From assembly GCF_009380165.1 (NCBI RefSeq), contig NZ_WHUF01000003.1:186001-250000 (forward strand): DNA of 64,000 nt. Direction: 5' to 3'. The notes beneath the pieces were generated by a model. The model had not been told where the DNA came from, ran no database searches, and worked only from the letters and a program-made list of their open reading frames with translations. This document shows, piece by piece, positions 16,876 to 26,179 of the stretch (its first letter is position 1; every line of letters starts with the position of its first letter). The position numbers were made by a program, and so were the translations under genes. The DNA is from Rugamonas rivuli (lineage in GTDB: Bacteria > Pseudomonadota > Gammaproteobacteria > Burkholderiales > Burkholderiaceae_D).

Positions 16876-18861
16876 ATGAGCATAGCTGCACCGTCCAACC
16901 CCAAGGAAATCACCGTTCGCGGCATTATCCTGGGCATACTGATCACGCTGGTCTTCACGGCGGCTCAGGTCTACCTGGGGCTGAAAGTCGGCCTGACGTT
17001 CGCCACCTCGATCCCCGCCGCGGTGATCTCGATGGCGCTGCTCAGCGCCTTCAAGGATGCCACCATCCAGGAAAACAACATCGTCCAGACCATCGCCTCG
17101 GCCGCCGGCACGCTGGCCTCGGTGATCTTCGTGCTGCCCGGCCTGCTGATGATAGGCTGGTGGGCCAAGGTGCCGTTCTGGCCGACCTTCGGCGCCTGCG
17201 CCATCGGCGGCGTATTGGGCGTGATGTACACGATGCCGCTGCGCCGCGCGCTGGTGTCGCAGTCCGACCTGCCCTACCCGGAAGGCGTGGCCGCCGCTGA
17301 AGTGCTCAAGGTCGGCATGGCCTCGCGCGCCGGCGCCGCCGAAGGCAAGGCCGGCCTGTGGGCCGTGATCTGGGGCAGCGTGGCTTCGGCCGTGTTCGCC
17401 GCCGGCGCCGCCGTCAAGCTGATGGCCGGCGAAGTGGCGATCTACTTCCGCACCGGCTCCGGCGCCACCGGCATCGGCGCCTCCAGCTCGCTGGCCCTGA
17501 TCGGCGCCGGCCACCTGATGGGCATCACGGTCGGCATCGCCATGCTGGCCGGCCTGGTCATCGCCTGGGGCATCATGGTGCCGCTGATGACGTCGCTGAG
17601 TCCGGCCGCTGCCGGCGTCGACGCCTCCGCCCACGCGCTGGGCATCTGGTCCAAGGAAGTGCGCATGATGGGCGCCGGCGTGATCGGCATGGCCGCGATC
17701 ATCACGCTGGCCGGCCTGGCCAAGCCCATCTTCGGCGGCCTGAAGTCGGCGATGGAATCGGCCCGCAAGGCCAAACTGAACGGCGGCGTGCTGGACCGCA
17801 CCGAGCAGGACTTGCCTATCTTCGTGGTCGGCCTGGTCACGCTGCTGTCGATGGTGCCGGCCGGCTGGCTGCTGGCCAGCTTCCTGCAAGGCGGCCCGCT
17901 GGGCTCGCTGGCCTTCCCGCTGGTGGCGGTCGGCATCGCCTACATCCTGGTGGCCGGCATCTTCGCCGCCGCCGTCTGCGGCTACATGGCCGGCCTGATC
18001 GGCTCGTCGAATTCGCCGGTGTCCGGCATCGCCATCCTGACCATCCTCGGCGCCGCGCTGAGCGTGGGCATGGTCGGCCGCAGCATCATGGGTCCGGAAG
18101 TGGCGCAGGCGCTGATCGCCTACGCGCTGTTCGTCACCACCGTGGTGCTGGCCGTGGCCGTGATCGGCAACGACAACCTGCAGGACTTGAAGACCGGCCA
18201 GCTGGTCGACGCGACGCCGTGGAAACAGCAGGTCGGCCTGCTGATCGGCGTGGTCGCCGGTTCCTGCGTGGTGCCGCCGGTGCTGGAGCTGCTCAACCAC
18301 GCCAACGGCTTCGTCGGCGCCCCCAACCTCAACTCGATCTCGGACCAGCCGCTGGCCGCGCCGCAGGCGCTGCTGATCTCCACGCTGGCCAAGGGCGTCA
18401 TCGGCGGCCAGCTGCGCTGGGACCTGCTGGGCTATGGCGCCATCGTCGGCCTGGTGCTGGTGCTGATTAACTTCGGCCTGAAGAAGTCCAGCAACGGCAA
18501 GTACTCGCTGCCGCCGCTGGGCGTGGGCCTGGCGATCTACCTGCCGAGCGCGGTGATCACGCCGGTGTGCATCGGCGCCGTGGCCGGCTACCTGTTCGAC
18601 CGCGCCATGGAGCACAAGGTCGGCGGCGACACCGCCAAGCGCCTGGGCGTGCTGGTGATGTCGGGCTTCATCGTCGGCGAGAGCTTGTTCAACGTCGCGC
18701 TGGCGGGCCTGATCGTGGTTTCCGGCAAGGGCGAGCCGCTGGCCATCGCCAACTCGCTGAGCGAGGCGCAGACCATGGTGGTGGCGCTGATCTTCGGCGT
18801 GGCCATGGTGTGGGGCTTGTACCGCTGGTCGGCCAAGAGCGGCCGCAGCGTCGCCGCCTGA
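16876..18861 (+). CDS. OPT-family oligopeptide transporter
   Basis: This 661-residue polytopic membrane protein opens with ITVRGIILGILITLVFTAAQVYLG and shows many hydrophobic helices plus the conserved GLIGSSNSPVSG motif of bacterial OPT transporters. These are proton-linked carriers for small peptides or metal chelates. I chose the ATG at 16876 because GGAG lies 8 bases before it; a GTG at 16867 would overlap that site. The gene is monocistronic and ends at a clear terminator. Confidence 0.92.
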   Translation: MSIAAPSNPKEITVRGIILGILITLVFTAAQVYLGLKVGLTFATSIPAAVISMALLSAFKDATIQENNIVQTIASAAGTLASVIFVLPGLLMIGWWAKVPFWPTFGACAIGGVLGVMYTMPLRRALVSQSDLPYPEGVAAAEVLKVGMASRAGAAEGKAGLWAVIWGSVASAVFAAGAAVKLMAGEVAIYFRTGSGATGIGASSSLALIGAGHLMGITVGIAMLAGLVIAWGIMVPLMTSLSPAAAGVDASAHALGIWSKEVRMMGAGVIGMAAIITLAGLAKPIFGGLKSAMESARKAKLNGGVLDRTEQDLPIFVVGLVTLLSMVPAGWLLASFLQGGPLGSLAFPLVAVGIAYILVAGIFAAAVCGYMAGLIGSSNSPVSGIAILTILGAALSVGMVGRSIMGPEVAQALIAYALFVTTVVLAVAVIGNDNLQDLKTGQLVDATPWKQQVGLLIGVVAGSCVVPPVLELLNHANGFVGAPNLNSISDQPLAAPQALLISTLAKGVIGGQLRWDLLGYGAIVGLVLVLINFGLKKSSNGKYSLPPLGVGLAIYLPSAVITPVCIGAVAGYLFDRAMEHKVGGDTAKRLGVLVMSGFIVGESLFNVALAGLIVVSGKGEPLAIANSLSEAQTMVVALIFGVAMVWGLYRWSAKSGRSVAA

Positions 18862-18880
18862 TGTAGCGCCCGCCCCTCGA

Positions 18881-18907
18881 CGCCCTGCCTTCCGGCAGGG
18901 CGTTTTT
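18881..18907 (+). terminator. Rho-independent terminator of the OPT gene
   Basis: The perfect stem CGCCCTGCC/GGCAGGGCG with loop TTCC is followed by five T. It lies 20 bases after the stop codon. Confidence 0.92.
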
Positions 18908-19001
18908 CATTGGGGCCGGGCATTGTGACAATTAGCGATAATTCAACATTGGAATTTCACTATCATATCGGGACTGCCTTTCCACCGTTCCGAGGAATTC
19001 C

Positions 19002-21038
19002 ATGAAAAAATCCGTCTTATGGCTGGCGCTGACGCTGCCCACGCTGGCGCTGGCACAGCAAATCCCCGACTTCACGGCCAACAACGCCACTGCGACCGAC
19101 CCGGGCACGCTGGGGCCGCCGGCGCCGTCCTACGGCTACCCCACCGCTCCCGACATTTACTCCGACGAGAGCAATATGCGCTTCCGCAAGGGCCTGCCGT
19201 CGTACCAGGCCGAGCTGACCACCGTGCCGACCTTCCAGTCCATCGGCATCTACTGGGCGCCGCCCGGCGCCGGCGTCGACCGCCGCTCCCGCGTCAAATA
19301 CCGCAAGCACGGCGATGCGCTGTGGAAGAACGGCCTGCCGCTGTGGTTCGATCCGCGCAACAAGGAGTATCGCGGCAGCCTGGTGATGCTCGACGCCGGC
19401 ACCAGCTACGACATCGAACTGTCGCTGGCCGACCAGCCGGACCTGACCGCCGCCACCACCCAGACCACCTGGAGCGAACAGTTCCCGGTCGGCCGCACCA
19501 TCACGCTGCCGCCGGGGCTGCAGAAGCTGCCGGGCGAAAGCACCTCCCGTCCCTACCAGGTCAACCAGTCGGGCACGCCGGATGCCTACGTGCGCTATGT
19601 ATCGGCGCCATTCGACGCCGACCCGAGCCAGCGCAGCACCATCGACATGGGCGCGGCGGACGCGCATCTGACGTCCGGCAACAGCTGCGTCGTCATCAAC
19701 GCTTCCTACGTCATCGTCAGCAAGCTGCAGTTGAAGAACTGCCAGCGCCAGGGCATCGCCATCATGGCCCCCTCGCACGATGTCATCATCGAGGACAACG
19801 ACATCAGCGGCTTCGGCTCGGCACCCGTCACCACCGAAAGCCCGGCGACCGCAGGCAATGTGCCGACCAACAAAATCGTTCCCGGCAACTACATGGAGGC
19901 GGGCATCTATTGCGAGAATTCGAAAAGCGATCCCGACAAGCGCGTGCAGCGCGTCGTCATTCAGCGCAACCGCATACATGATCCGCGCTACGGCTCCATC
20001 AACTGGGGCTATGCCCATCCCAACTCGGCGCAGGCCGTCACGTTCAGCCATTGCGGCAGCAACCACGTGATCCGCTACAACACGGTCTCCGCCACGCCCG
20101 GCCACTATTTCGGCGACGGCATCGGCGGCGGCTCCAACTTCTCGTTCGAAGGTTTCCCGAACGCCGATTCCGACATCCACGGCAACGACATCTCCGGCGT
20201 GTACGACGACGCCATCGAATCGGAAGGCGCCAACCGCAACGTGCGTATCTGGGGCAACTACCTGCACCACGTGGTCAGCGGCGTCGGGCTGGCCACGGTG
20301 TCGCAGGGGCCGGTGTATGCCTTCCGCAATATCCTGGGCGACACGGCGGGCATGACCAATCCCAACGGCGCCATCCAGGATGACGAGGGGCACGGCGTAT
20401 TCTTCAAGCTGGGCAGCCTGGAGCCCATCGTCAACGGTGGACGGGCCTACTTCTTCCACAACACCAATCTGCAATCGCCGCCGCTGGCCGGCATGCTCTA
20501 TGGCCTGGGCTCGAACGGATTCATCACCAAGGGCGGCGGCGACACCTGCAACATCGTCAGCCGCAACAACCTGATGACGAGCAGCAAAATCTGGCAAAGC
20601 GCCGTGCGGGTGAATGAAATTTGCGGCAAGAACGACATCGACTACGATGCCTATCGCGGCGGCATTTCGTTCGACGGCACGACCTCCACCTCGGAGCAGC
20701 ATCCGGCGCCCGGCAGCGGCAAGACCAACAGCGCCAAAGCCATCGTGTTCAACGCCGGCAGCCTGGTCTGGCCGAGCATCGCCCTGGTCGAATACAGCGA
20801 CTACCCCACCGCGCAATACAAGACGGGCAAGGTATTCCTGACCACCCAGGGGCCTGCCAACGCCGGCAACTACCAGCTGCAAGCGGGGTCGCTGGGCTAT
20901 GGCAACGGCGTCTACCTGCCCAACTTCAACGAGCCGGGCGCAGGCACGCCGACCGACACCGGCATCGATGCCGGCGCGCACCAGCGCAACACGCCGCCGA
21001 TGGAATTCGGCGTCGACGCCTACCGCCCCAAGCCGTAG
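19002..21038 (+). CDS. Secreted right-handed beta-helix repeat protein
   Basis: This 678-residue protein has a signal peptide (KKSVLWLALTLPTLALA). An N-terminal beta-sandwich-like region of about 170 residues comes first. A beta-helix follows with NosD/pectate-lyase-like coils such as YVIVSKLQLKNCQRQGIAI, HDVIIEDNDISGF and HVIRYNTVSATPG. Such folds are found in polysaccharide lyases, epimerases and adhesins; no catalytic set can be assigned by eye. RBS GAGGAATTCC precedes the ATG. The gene stands alone between the OPT terminator and the convergent deacetylase gene. Confidence 0.85.
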   Translation: MKKSVLWLALTLPTLALAQQIPDFTANNATATDPGTLGPPAPSYGYPTAPDIYSDESNMRFRKGLPSYQAELTTVPTFQSIGIYWAPPGAGVDRRSRVKYRKHGDALWKNGLPLWFDPRNKEYRGSLVMLDAGTSYDIELSLADQPDLTAATTQTTWSEQFPVGRTITLPPGLQKLPGESTSRPYQVNQSGTPDAYVRYVSAPFDADPSQRSTIDMGAADAHLTSGNSCVVINASYVIVSKLQLKNCQRQGIAIMAPSHDVIIEDNDISGFGSAPVTTESPATAGNVPTNKIVPGNYMEAGIYCENSKSDPDKRVQRVVIQRNRIHDPRYGSINWGYAHPNSAQAVTFSHCGSNHVIRYNTVSATPGHYFGDGIGGGSNFSFEGFPNADSDIHGNDISGVYDDAIESEGANRNVRIWGNYLHHVVSGVGLATVSQGPVYAFRNILGDTAGMTNPNGAIQDDEGHGVFFKLGSLEPIVNGGRAYFFHNTNLQSPPLAGMLYGLGSNGFITKGGGDTCNIVSRNNLMTSSKIWQSAVRVNEICGKNDIDYDAYRGGISFDGTTSTSEQHPAPGSGKTNSAKAIVFNAGSLVWPSIALVEYSDYPTAQYKTGKVFLTTQGPANAGNYQLQAGSLGYGNGVYLPNFNEPGAGTPTDTGIDAGAHQRNTPPMEFGVDAYRPKP

Positions 21039-21066
21039 AGGCCGCCGCCGTCGATGCATGCCGCAA

Positions 21067-21101
21067 GGACCTGTGCCCGGTCCCCCACCGCTCACAGGTC
21101 C
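21067..21101. terminator. Inverted repeat between convergent genes
   Basis: GGACCTGTG (21067-21075) pairs perfectly with CACAGGTCC (21093-21101) around a 17-base loop. It overlaps the deacetylase stop codon. There is no T-run, so intrinsic termination is doubtful; it may slow convergent transcription. Confidence 0.4.
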
Positions 21102-22018
21102 GCCAGCGCCCTCACATGCGCCACCACGCTGCGGCCCAGCGCCGACAGGTTGTAGCCGCCTTCGAGGCAGCTGACGATGCGGCCCTTGGCGTACAGCCTG
21201 GCCACCGCCATCACCTGCTGCGTCATCCACGCGTAGTCCGCCTCGACCAGGCCCATGCCGCCGACGTCGTCCTCGCGGTGGGCGTCGAAGCCGGCCGAGA
21301 TGAAGATCATCTCCGGCTTGAACGCATGCAGCGCCGGCAGCCATTGCTCCAGCACGATCTGGCGCACCGCGTCGCCGCGCGTGTGGGCCGGCACCGGCAC
21401 GTTGACCATATTGGCGCTGATCGGCTCAGGCTCGGTGTACGGATAGAACGGATGCTGGTAGAAGCTGACCATCAGCGCGCGCGGCTCGTTGAGCAGCGCC
21501 TCCTCGGTGCCGTTGCCGTGATGGACGTCGAAATCCACCACCGCCACCCGCGCCAGCCCGCGCGCGTCGAGCGCATGCTTGGCCGCCACCGCGACGTTGT
21601 TGAACAGGCAGAAGCCCATCGGCTCGATCGGCCGCGCGTGGTGGCCGGGCGGGCGCACCGAGCAGAAAGCGTTGTCGATCTCGCCGTCGATGACGGCGTC
21701 GGTCGCCGCCACGGCGGCGCCGGCGGCGCGCTGCGCGGCCCGCCAGCTGTAGTGGTTGAGCGAGGTGTCGCCGTCGATCGGATAGCAATCGCCCAACTCG
21801 GGCACGTTGTCGCGCACGATGGCGATGGCGTTCTTGCTGTGGTTGCGTTCGAGATCGGCGAGCGCCACCAGCGGCGCTTCGCGGTGCTCCAGCAGGTCGC
21901 TGATGTGCGATCCGATCAGCTGGTCGGCAATCGCTTGCAGGCGCGCGGGGGATTCGGGGTGCCAGTCGCCCATGTCGTGGCGGGCGCAATCGGGATGGCT
22001 GTATATGGCTGTAGTCAT
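21092..22018 (-). CDS. Histone deacetylase-family (class II) deacetylase
   Basis: This 308-residue zinc amidohydrolase has the arginase/deacetylase motifs: RPPGHHA (catalytic His pair), DFDVHHGNGT (zinc Asp and His) and ISAGFDAHRED (second zinc Asp). It is close in style to bacterial class II HDAC homologues and acetylpolyamine amidohydrolases, so the substrate may be acetylpolyamines, acetyl-lysine or another amide. I chose the ATG at 22018 (MTTAIYSHPDC); upstream frame to 22117 has no family character. The S9 peptidase gene is divergent. Confidence 0.92.
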   Translation of the reverse strand: MTTAIYSHPDCARHDMGDWHPESPARLQAIADQLIGSHISDLLEHREAPLVALADLERNHSKNAIAIVRDNVPELGDCYPIDGDTSLNHYSWRAAQRAAGAAVAATDAVIDGEIDNAFCSVRPPGHHARPIEPMGFCLFNNVAVAAKHALDARGLARVAVVDFDVHHGNGTEEALLNEPRALMVSFYQHPFYPYTEPEPISANMVNVPVPAHTRGDAVRQIVLEQWLPALHAFKPEMIFISAGFDAHREDDVGGMGLVEADYAWMTQQVMAVARLYAKGRIVSCLEGGYNLSALGRSVVAHVRALADL

Positions 22019-22151
22019 GTGACGGGTATCTGCTGCTGTAGGCGCTAATCTACCATAGATAGCGGCGCCGCCGGATGGCGCGGCGCCCCGAGGTAGACAA
22101 AAAAACAATTGCCGCATATCATTGCTGATTACTTAACAATGAAAGTCATGC

Positions 22152-24170
22152 ATGGCAGGTTTTCCCTTCTTCCGCTCGCTAACACTGGCCGGCGCCGCAC
22201 TCGTGAGCCACGGCGCCCATGCCGCCGACGCGACGACGCCGCCGCCGGTCGCCAGCTTCTTCGCCGCGCCGCAGGTCAGCCAGGCGGCGCTGTCGCCCAA
22301 GGGCGGCTACGTCGCCCTCACCACCATGCTGCCCGACGGCATACAGGCGCTGGTGGTGCGCGACAGCGGCAACCTGTCCAAGGTGACGCTGCTGGCGCGC
22401 TCCACCGCCGACCGCGCCCTCATCACCAGCGTCCACTGGATCAACGAAAACCGCGTCGGCTTCACGGTCAAGAACTTCGACAAGGAATTCGAGGGCAACC
22501 GCGATGAGTTCGCCATCGACCGCAACGGCGAGAACCGCGTGCACCTGATCTCCGGCAACTGGGAGCACCAGCAAAAGCAGATCGGCAGCAATATGGTCAA
22601 CCGCACGCTGACCGCCGCCTACAGCTTTCATGGCGTCACCCACGACGGCTCGGACGACATCCTGGTCGAAAAGAGCACCTGGAACAACACCGACCGCACG
22701 CTCGAACACACGCGCCTGATGCGCCTGAACACCCGCACCCAGGCGCTGCGCAACGCCTTCGACGGCACCCAGCCGGAAGCGGTCCAGTCCTGGTTCACCG
22801 ACAGCAACGACGTGCCGCGCATCGTCACCGCGCAGATCAAGGGCCGCTGCATCACGTCGCACCGCAACGCCGACGACACCAGCTGGAGCGAGATCGGCAA
22901 CAGCGCCTGCTACCAGGACCAGCGCTTCACGCCGCTGTTCTTCGACGGCACCGACACGCTGTACGTCTACGCCCACCACAAGGACAACGGCGCGCTGTTC
23001 CGCTACAACCTGAAGGCCATGAAGATGGACCCGGAACCCTTCGTCGAAACCCCGGGCTACGACTTCACCGGCAGCGCCGAGATCGACCGCGTCAGCCGCA
23101 AGCTGCTGGGCCTGCACTTGCACACCGACGCCGCCACCACCTTCTGGCTGGACCCGGTGCTGAAGGCCGAACAGGCCAAGATCGACGCCGCCCTGCCCAA
23201 CACCATCAACACCGTGCACTGCGCGCAGGACTGCGCCGCCAGCCCGGTGCTGCTGATCTCCTCGAACTCCGACCGCCAGCCGCGGCGCTACCTGCTGTAC
23301 ACCCGCGCCAGCGGCGCCATCACCGGCTTGGGCAGCATCCATCCCGACATCCAGCCGGCCCAGATGGGTCCGCGCAGCTTCCACCACTACACGGCGCGCG
23401 ATGGCCGTTCGATTCCCGCCTACGTGACGCTGCCGCCCGGTAAGCCGAGCGGCCCGCAACCGGCCGTGGTGCTGGTGCACGGCGGCCCGATGGCGCGCGG
23501 CAGTTCGTGGGAATGGGAAGCCGAGGCGGCCTTCCTGGCCACGCGCGGCTACGTCGTGATCCAGCCGGAATTCCGCGGCGGCACCGGCTTCGGCGCCGAC
23601 CACTTCCAGGCCGGCTGGAAGCAATGGGGCGGCACCATGCAGGACGACCTGGCCGACGCCGCGCGCTGGGCCGCCAAGCAGGGCTGGGCCGATCCCCAGC
23701 GCGTCGCCATCATGGGCGCCAGCTACGGCGGCTACGCCACGCTGATGGGCCTGATCAAGGATCCAACCGTGTTCCGCTGCGGCGTCGAATGGGCCGGCGT
23801 CACCGACATCAAGCTGCGCTTCACGTCCACCGAGTCGGACGCCTCGCGCGAAACCCTGGGCTACAGCCTGCGCCTGCTGGTCGGCGATCCCGACAACCCG
23901 GCCGACGCCGAGATGATGCGCCGGAACTCGCCGCTGCTGCGCGCGGCCGAGCTCAAGCAACCGCTGCTGATGGCGCATGGCTTGAAGGACCGCCGCGTGC
24001 CGATCGAGCACGCGCAGAAATTCAGCGCCGCCGTCAAGGCCAGCAACCCCAACGTGACCTCCATCATCTACGACAATGAAGGCCACGGCTGGCGCCACCC
24101 GGAAAACAGCATCGCCTTCTGGACCCAGGTCGAGTCCTTCCTCGACCGCAACCTGAAGCAGGCACCGTAA
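22152..24170 (+). CDS. S9-family prolyl oligopeptidase-type peptidase, exported
   Basis: This 672-residue serine peptidase has a signal peptide (GFPFFRSLTLAGAALVSHGAHA), a seven-bladed beta-propeller-like middle, and a C-terminal alpha/beta hydrolase. The catalytic serine is in GASYGGYATLMG, the aspartate in HGLKDRRVP and the histidine in NEGHGWRHPEN. Relatives are acylaminoacyl or dipeptidyl peptidases that trim short peptides, here probably in the periplasm. The ribosome site is weak. It is divergent from the deacetylase gene. Confidence 0.92.
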   Translation: MAGFPFFRSLTLAGAALVSHGAHAADATTPPPVASFFAAPQVSQAALSPKGGYVALTTMLPDGIQALVVRDSGNLSKVTLLARSTADRALITSVHWINENRVGFTVKNFDKEFEGNRDEFAIDRNGENRVHLISGNWEHQQKQIGSNMVNRTLTAAYSFHGVTHDGSDDILVEKSTWNNTDRTLEHTRLMRLNTRTQALRNAFDGTQPEAVQSWFTDSNDVPRIVTAQIKGRCITSHRNADDTSWSEIGNSACYQDQRFTPLFFDGTDTLYVYAHHKDNGALFRYNLKAMKMDPEPFVETPGYDFTGSAEIDRVSRKLLGLHLHTDAATTFWLDPVLKAEQAKIDAALPNTINTVHCAQDCAASPVLLISSNSDRQPRRYLLYTRASGAITGLGSIHPDIQPAQMGPRSFHHYTARDGRSIPAYVTLPPGKPSGPQPAVVLVHGGPMARGSSWEWEAEAAFLATRGYVVIQPEFRGGTGFGADHFQAGWKQWGGTMQDDLADAARWAAKQGWADPQRVAIMGASYGGYATLMGLIKDPTVFRCGVEWAGVTDIKLRFTSTESDASRETLGYSLRLLVGDPDNPADAEMMRRNSPLLRAAELKQPLLMAHGLKDRRVPIEHAQKFSAAVKASNPNVTSIIYDNEGHGWRHPENSIAFWTQVESFLDRNLKQAP

Positions 24171-24247
24171 GCCGCAACACCCCGCATGGTATCGCCTGGA
24201 CAGTTTCTCGCATAGAATCTGTACAGCGCACAACTCCCATCGATACC

Positions 24248-25168
<921 letters not shown>

Positions 25169-25174
25169 GCTGCC

Positions 25175-26179
25175 ATGGCCGGCCCGCTGCCATCGCTGTC
25201 ACGTCTGTACCGGCGCGCCCGCGACCAGTGGCTGTTCCAGCTCGGGCCCAGCGAAGCGGGCGTGGTCACGCTGACCATGCGCCGCGTGTTCATCGTGCCG
25301 ACCCGGCCCGGCCTGGCCTTCGCCGGCTTGCTGCTGCTGATGCTGATCGGCGCCCTCAACTACAACCTCGGCCTCGGCTTCGCGCTGACCTTCTTCGCCG
25401 GCGCCTGCGCCGTGGCCGATATGTACCAGACCGCCAACAACCTGGCCCGCCTTGAACTGACGCCGGGCCGCGCGGCGCCGGTGTTCGCCGGCGAGGAAGC
25501 GCAGTTCGAACTGCACCTGCGCAACCGCGGCAAGCTGGCGCGCTACGCCGTCTGGCTGGGCTTCCAGGTCGACGGCGAGCCGCGCCAGGTCACGGACGTC
25601 GCAGCCGGCGGCGCCAGCACGGTGCGGCTGTCGGCCGCCACCTCCGCGCGCGGCTGGCTGGACGCGCCGCGCATCCGCCTGGTCACGCGCTTCCCGCTCG
25701 GCCTGTTCCGCGCCTGGAGCTACTGGCGGCCCGCGCTCAAGGTGCTGGTCTATCCCGCGCCCGAACTGCCGGCCCAGCCGCTGCCCTCCAGCGGCGCCGC
25801 CAGCGAGGACGGCCACGGCACCGTGGGCCTGGACAATTTCGCCGGCATCCGCAGCTACCAGCCGGGCGACCCCATGCGCCACCTGGCCTGGCGCCAGATC
25901 GCCCGCCACGACCCGGCGCTGGGCGGGCAGCTCGTCACCAAGCATTTCGACGGCGGCGCCGTGGCCGAGCTGTGCCTCGACTTCGCCGCGCTGCCGGTGC
26001 AGCTGGAGCTGGAACTGAAGCTGTCGCGCATGGTGCGCTGGGTGCTGGAGGCCGAGCAGCGCGCCCTGCCCTACACCTTCCGCCTGGCGCAGCACGAGTA
26101 CGGCCCGGCGCTGGGCGACGCCCACCAGGCGGCCTGCCTGCGCGCGCTGGCGCTGTTCGGCCTGGAGGGCAGCGCATGA
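25175..26179 (+). CDS. DUF58 (VWA-like) membrane-anchored protein
   Basis: This 334-residue protein has two N-terminal hydrophobic segments (about 42-80) and the DUF58 signature EFAG-type block, here FAGIRSYQPGDPMRHLAWRQ, followed by a VWA-like fold. DUF58 proteins are the usual partners of MoxR ATPases. It ends in an ATGA overlap with the transglutaminase gene, so translation is coupled. Biochemical activity is unknown. Confidence 0.9.
   Translation: MAGPLPSLSRLYRRARDQWLFQLGPSEAGVVTLTMRRVFIVPTRPGLAFAGLLLLMLIGALNYNLGLGFALTFFAGACAVADMYQTANNLARLELTPGRAAPVFAGEEAQFELHLRNRGKLARYAVWLGFQVDGEPRQVTDVAAGGASTVRLSAATSARGWLDAPRIRLVTRFPLGLFRAWSYWRPALKVLVYPAPELPAQPLPSSGAASEDGHGTVGLDNFAGIRSYQPGDPMRHLAWRQIARHDPALGGQLVTKHFDGGAVAELCLDFAALPVQLELELKLSRMVRWVLEAEQRALPYTFRLAQHEYGPALGDAHQAACLRALALFGLEGSA

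Noticed and set aside
19017-21344. 775-codon open frame opposite the beta-helix protein
   Set aside because: It is a mirror of the sense gene, with low-complexity Arg/Gly/Val composition and no credible start site. The sense gene has a signal peptide and ribosome site.
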